Part shown: one piece after another, positions 4,939-7,193 of the stretch
Layout of the letters: every line of letters starts with the position of its first letter
Numbering within the stretch: the first letter of the stretch is position 1
Assembly (NCBI GenBank): GCA_003641425.1
Contig: QNAH01000140.1
Span: 1 to 7,193 of the forward strand
Source of the DNA: Candidatus Zixiibacteriota bacterium
Lineage (GTDB): Bacteria > Zixibacteria > MSB-5A5 > GN15 > PGXB01
Reading direction: 5' to 3'
DNA length: 7,193 nt
Notes under the pieces: generated by a model
Database searches by the model: none
What the model was told of the DNA's origin: nothing
The model's input: the letters and a program-made list of their open reading frames with translations, nothing else
Made by a program: the position numbers and the translations under genes

Positions 4939-7193
4939 ATGAAAAAAACAAAATCCGGAATACATACGGGCAAAAAGCCCAAACGAATGATCCTGCCGAT
5001 TCTGCCGGTGCGGGGGATGGTGGTTTTCCCGCATCTGGTCCTGCCGCTGATCGCCAATGAACAGAAACAGGCGCGCCTGATTGACGAGGCTTTGATGCAG
5101 GGCAGTGTGGTCGGTGTTTTCCTCCAGACCGATAAGGCCGAGGAAAACCCCGGGCCGGACGAGATCAACCGCGTGGGAACATCGGGTAACATAATGAAGA
5201 TGTTGCGTTTTCCGGATGGGACGGTTCGTTTTCTGGTTCAGGGGTTGGCCCGTATCAAAATCAAAAAGTTTATCCAGACCCAACCGTATATCACCGCCGA
5301 AGTTGAAGAGATCGCAGACAGGACGGCTCATTCTCTTAAGGTCGAGGCACTCCAGCGAAATCTTCTGGAGCAGTTGAAAAGAATTGTCGAGCTGTCGCCG
5401 AATCTTTCCGAGGAACTTTATATCTCGGCGATAAACCAGGAAACACCGTCGAAACTGGCCGACCTGATCGCCTCCAATCTGAATATCGATGTGCATGAAA
5501 AGCAGATAATTATCGAGGAAAGCGATGTTTGCAAGCGCATGGAGAAAATGCTCTCGATAATCAACAAAGAGATGGAGGTTCTCGAAATATCCCGGAAGAT
5601 CCAGAGCGAGGCACAGTCGGAACTGGGCAAGATGCAGCGCGAGTTTATTCTCCGTGAGCAACTCAAGGCGATCAAAAAGGAACTGGGCGAAAAGGATTCC
5701 CGGGCAGAGCTTGACGAGCTGGAGGAAAAAATCCGGCGGGCCAAAATGACTGGAGTGGCCGAGGAATCGGCAACGAAAGAACTCGAACGGCTGTCGCGGA
5801 TGAATCCGGCCTCGGCCGAGTACACGGTCTCGCGGACTTATCTCGACTGGCTGGTAACATTACCCTGGTCATATTCGACCAGGGATATGCTTAATATCCG
5901 CACGGCGAAAAAAATCCTCGATGAGGATCATTATGATCTGACCAAAGTCAAGGACCGCATACTGGAGTATCTTGCGGTCCGCAAACTCAAGACCGATGTC
6001 AAGGGCCCGATTCTGTGTTTTGTCGGCCCTCCCGGGGTCGGCAAGACATCGCTGGGGCGTTCGATCGCGCGCGCCATGGGCCGCAGGTTCCAACGGATTT
6101 CGCTCGGCGGTATGCGCGACGAGGCCGAGATACGCGGCCACCGCCGCACCTATATCGGGGCTTTGCCGGGGCGGATGATACAGAGTATCAAACGGGCCGG
6201 ATCGAATAATCCGATTATCATGCTCGATGAGGTCGATAAGATCGGGAGCGATTTCCGCGGGGACCCGTCGAGCGCCCTTCTGGAAGTGCTCGATCCGGAA
6301 CAGAACGACACATTTTCCGATCATTATCTCGAAGTCCCGTTTGATCTGTCGAAGGTGATGTTTATCACGACCGCCAACCTGCTCGACCCGATTCCCCCGG
6401 TACTCCGCGACCGGATGGAGATAATCCGTATCCCCGGCTACACCGATATGGAGAAACTTGAAATTGCCAAACGGCATCTCCTTCCCAAACAGCTCGACAA
6501 TCACGGTATCACGGAAAAATCTCTCAGGATTGAGGACTCCGGTATACTGGAACTGATCAACGGTTATACCCGCGAGTCGGGACTGCGCAATCTCGAGCGT
6601 GAAATCGCCGCGGTATGCCGTAAAACAGCGCGGAAAATCGCCGCCGGATCGAAGCGAAAATATGTCGTCAAAAAGGATGATGTTAAAAAGTATCTCGGGC
6701 CGCAGAGATTTTCGCGGGAAATCGTCTCGAAGACGGGACGGATTGGGGTAGTACCCGGACTGGCCTGGACATCGGTGGGCGGTGAAATACTGTATATCGA
6801 GGCGACGCTGATGAAGGGCAAAAAGGGATTGACCCTGACCGGTCACCTGGGTGATGTCATGAAAGAATCGGCGATGGCGGCGCTGTCGTATGTGCGAAGC
6901 AACTGCGATTCGATCGGCGTACTGCCGGATATCTACGAAGAACATGAGATCCATATACATGTTCCATCCGGGGCGGCTCCCAAAGACGGCCCGTCGGCCG
7001 GTATAACGATGGCCACGGCGCTGGCCTCGATTCTCTCGCGGCGCCCGGTCAAACCGCAACTGGCCATGACCGGCGAGATCACTTTGCGGGGCGATATCCT
7101 GCCGATAGGGGGATTGAAAGAAAAACTCCTGGCGGCCTACCGGGCGGGAATAAAAACGGTTATTTTGCCGAAAGAAAATAAAAAGGATATGAT
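4939..7193 (+). CDS. lon: ATP-dependent Lon protease (3' end outside window)
   Basis: Open from ATG 4939 to the right edge, 751 codons, missing only an estimated last few dozen residues of a family usually near 780-820 long. Lon is a cytosolic homohexamer that unfolds and degrades misfolded and selected regulatory proteins. A basic N-terminal extension (MKKTKSGIHTGKKPKR) precedes the substrate-binding domain, which begins LPILPVRGMVVFP and runs to about 210. A coiled-coil linker with EFILREQLKAIKKELGE follows. AAA+ module: Walker A GPPGVGKT (363-370), then the conserved GMRDEAEIRGHRRTYIGA; Walker B MLDEVDK with D430 and E431; sensor-1 N480; Arg finger R492 in RDRME. The C-terminal peptidase domain shows the Ser-Lys dyad: S686 in PKDGPSAG and K729 in GGLKEK, 43 residues apart as in E. 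coli (S679/K722). All catalytic residues are intact. It lies 44 bases after the ychF-like gene and is probably read with it. Confidence 0.97.
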   Translation, partial: MKKTKSGIHTGKKPKRMILPILPVRGMVVFPHLVLPLIANEQKQARLIDEALMQGSVVGVFLQTDKAEENPGPDEINRVGTSGNIMKMLRFPDGTVRFLVQGLARIKIKKFIQTQPYITAEVEEIADRTAHSLKVEALQRNLLEQLKRIVELSPNLSEELYISAINQETPSKLADLIASNLNIDVHEKQIIIEESDVCKRMEKMLSIINKEMEVLEISRKIQSEAQSELGKMQREFILREQLKAIKKELGEKDSRAELDELEEKIRRAKMTGVAEESATKELERLSRMNPASAEYTVSRTYLDWLVTLPWSYSTRDMLNIRTAKKILDEDHYDLTKVKDRILEYLAVRKLKTDVKGPILCFVGPPGVGKTSLGRSIARAMGRRFQRISLGGMRDEAEIRGHRRTYIGALPGRMIQSIKRAGSNNPIIMLDEVDKIGSDFRGDPSSALLEVLDPEQNDTFSDHYLEVPFDLSKVMFITTANLLDPIPPVLRDRMEIIRIPGYTDMEKLEIAKRHLLPKQLDNHGITEKSLRIEDSGILELINGYTRESGLRNLEREIAAVCRKTARKIAAGSKRKYVVKKDDVKKYLGPQRFSREIVSKTGRIGVVPGLAWTSVGGEILYIEATLMKGKKGLTLTGHLGDVMKESAMAALSYVRSNCDSIGVLPDIYEEHEIHIHVPSGAAPKDGPSAGITMATALASILSRRPVKPQLAMTGEITLRGDILPIGGLKEKLLAAYRAGIKTVILPKENKKDM

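Noticed and set aside
4933..5661. 242-codon antisense open frame across the lon start
   Set aside because: It covers the lon ribosome binding site and N-domain. I see no recognisable domain, and the sense strand explains the sequence.
5869..7059. 396-codon open frame on the minus strand inside lon
   Set aside because: It is antisense to a highly conserved, intact Lon coding sequence. Its translation is rich in Arg, Asp and Gly without recognisable domains, as expected of a codon-bias shadow.

Overview
The window looks like ordinary chromosomal DNA from a Gram-negative-type bacterium that has type IV pilus machinery. It splits into two divergent blocks around a 479-base AT-rich gap. The pilin proteins and the YchF-like ATPase resemble those I associate with deep-branching, often uncultured lineages (Zixibacteria or other FCB-group relatives, or deltaproteobacteria-like groups). 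That placement is an inference from remembered protein style; no 16S rRNA or other phylogenetic marker is present.

Left block, minus strand (positions 2431 down to 1): three consecutive minor-pilin genes in the order PilV-like, PilW-like, PilX-like. The PilX-like gene runs off the left edge. Each has a type III (prepilin peptidase) signal and a hydrophobic N-terminal helix. The PilV- and PilW-like proteins carry the usual Glu at mature position 5. The PilX-like protein has Val there, matching the GspI/GspJ/GspK tip-complex logic of type II secretion. Together they probably prime pilus assembly and form the pilus tip.

Middle (2432 to 2910): no convincing large gene. It holds a perfect 8-bp inverted repeat in the leader of the pilin operon, a possible 77-codon AT-rich small gene with a good ribosome binding site, a good sigma70-type promoter candidate for the rightward genes, and a tandem octamer.

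Right block, plus strand: a complete endonuclease IV gene (nfo; AP-site DNA repair), a complete YchF-like P-loop ATPase of the OBG family with a TGS-type C-terminus, and the ATP-dependent protease lon, cut by the right edge after 751 codons. The theme is repair and quality control: DNA repair, a translation-associated stress ATPase and protein turnover. The ychF-like gene has a promoter-like sequence ending six bases before its ATG, so it may be made from a leaderless mRNA. It also has Val in place of the first Walker A glycine.

I found no mobile element, CRISPR array, tRNA or rRNA, and no strong evidence for a wholly new system. The most unusual points are the P-loop substitution, the possible leaderless start, the palindrome upstream of the pilin operon and the large PilX-like protein.
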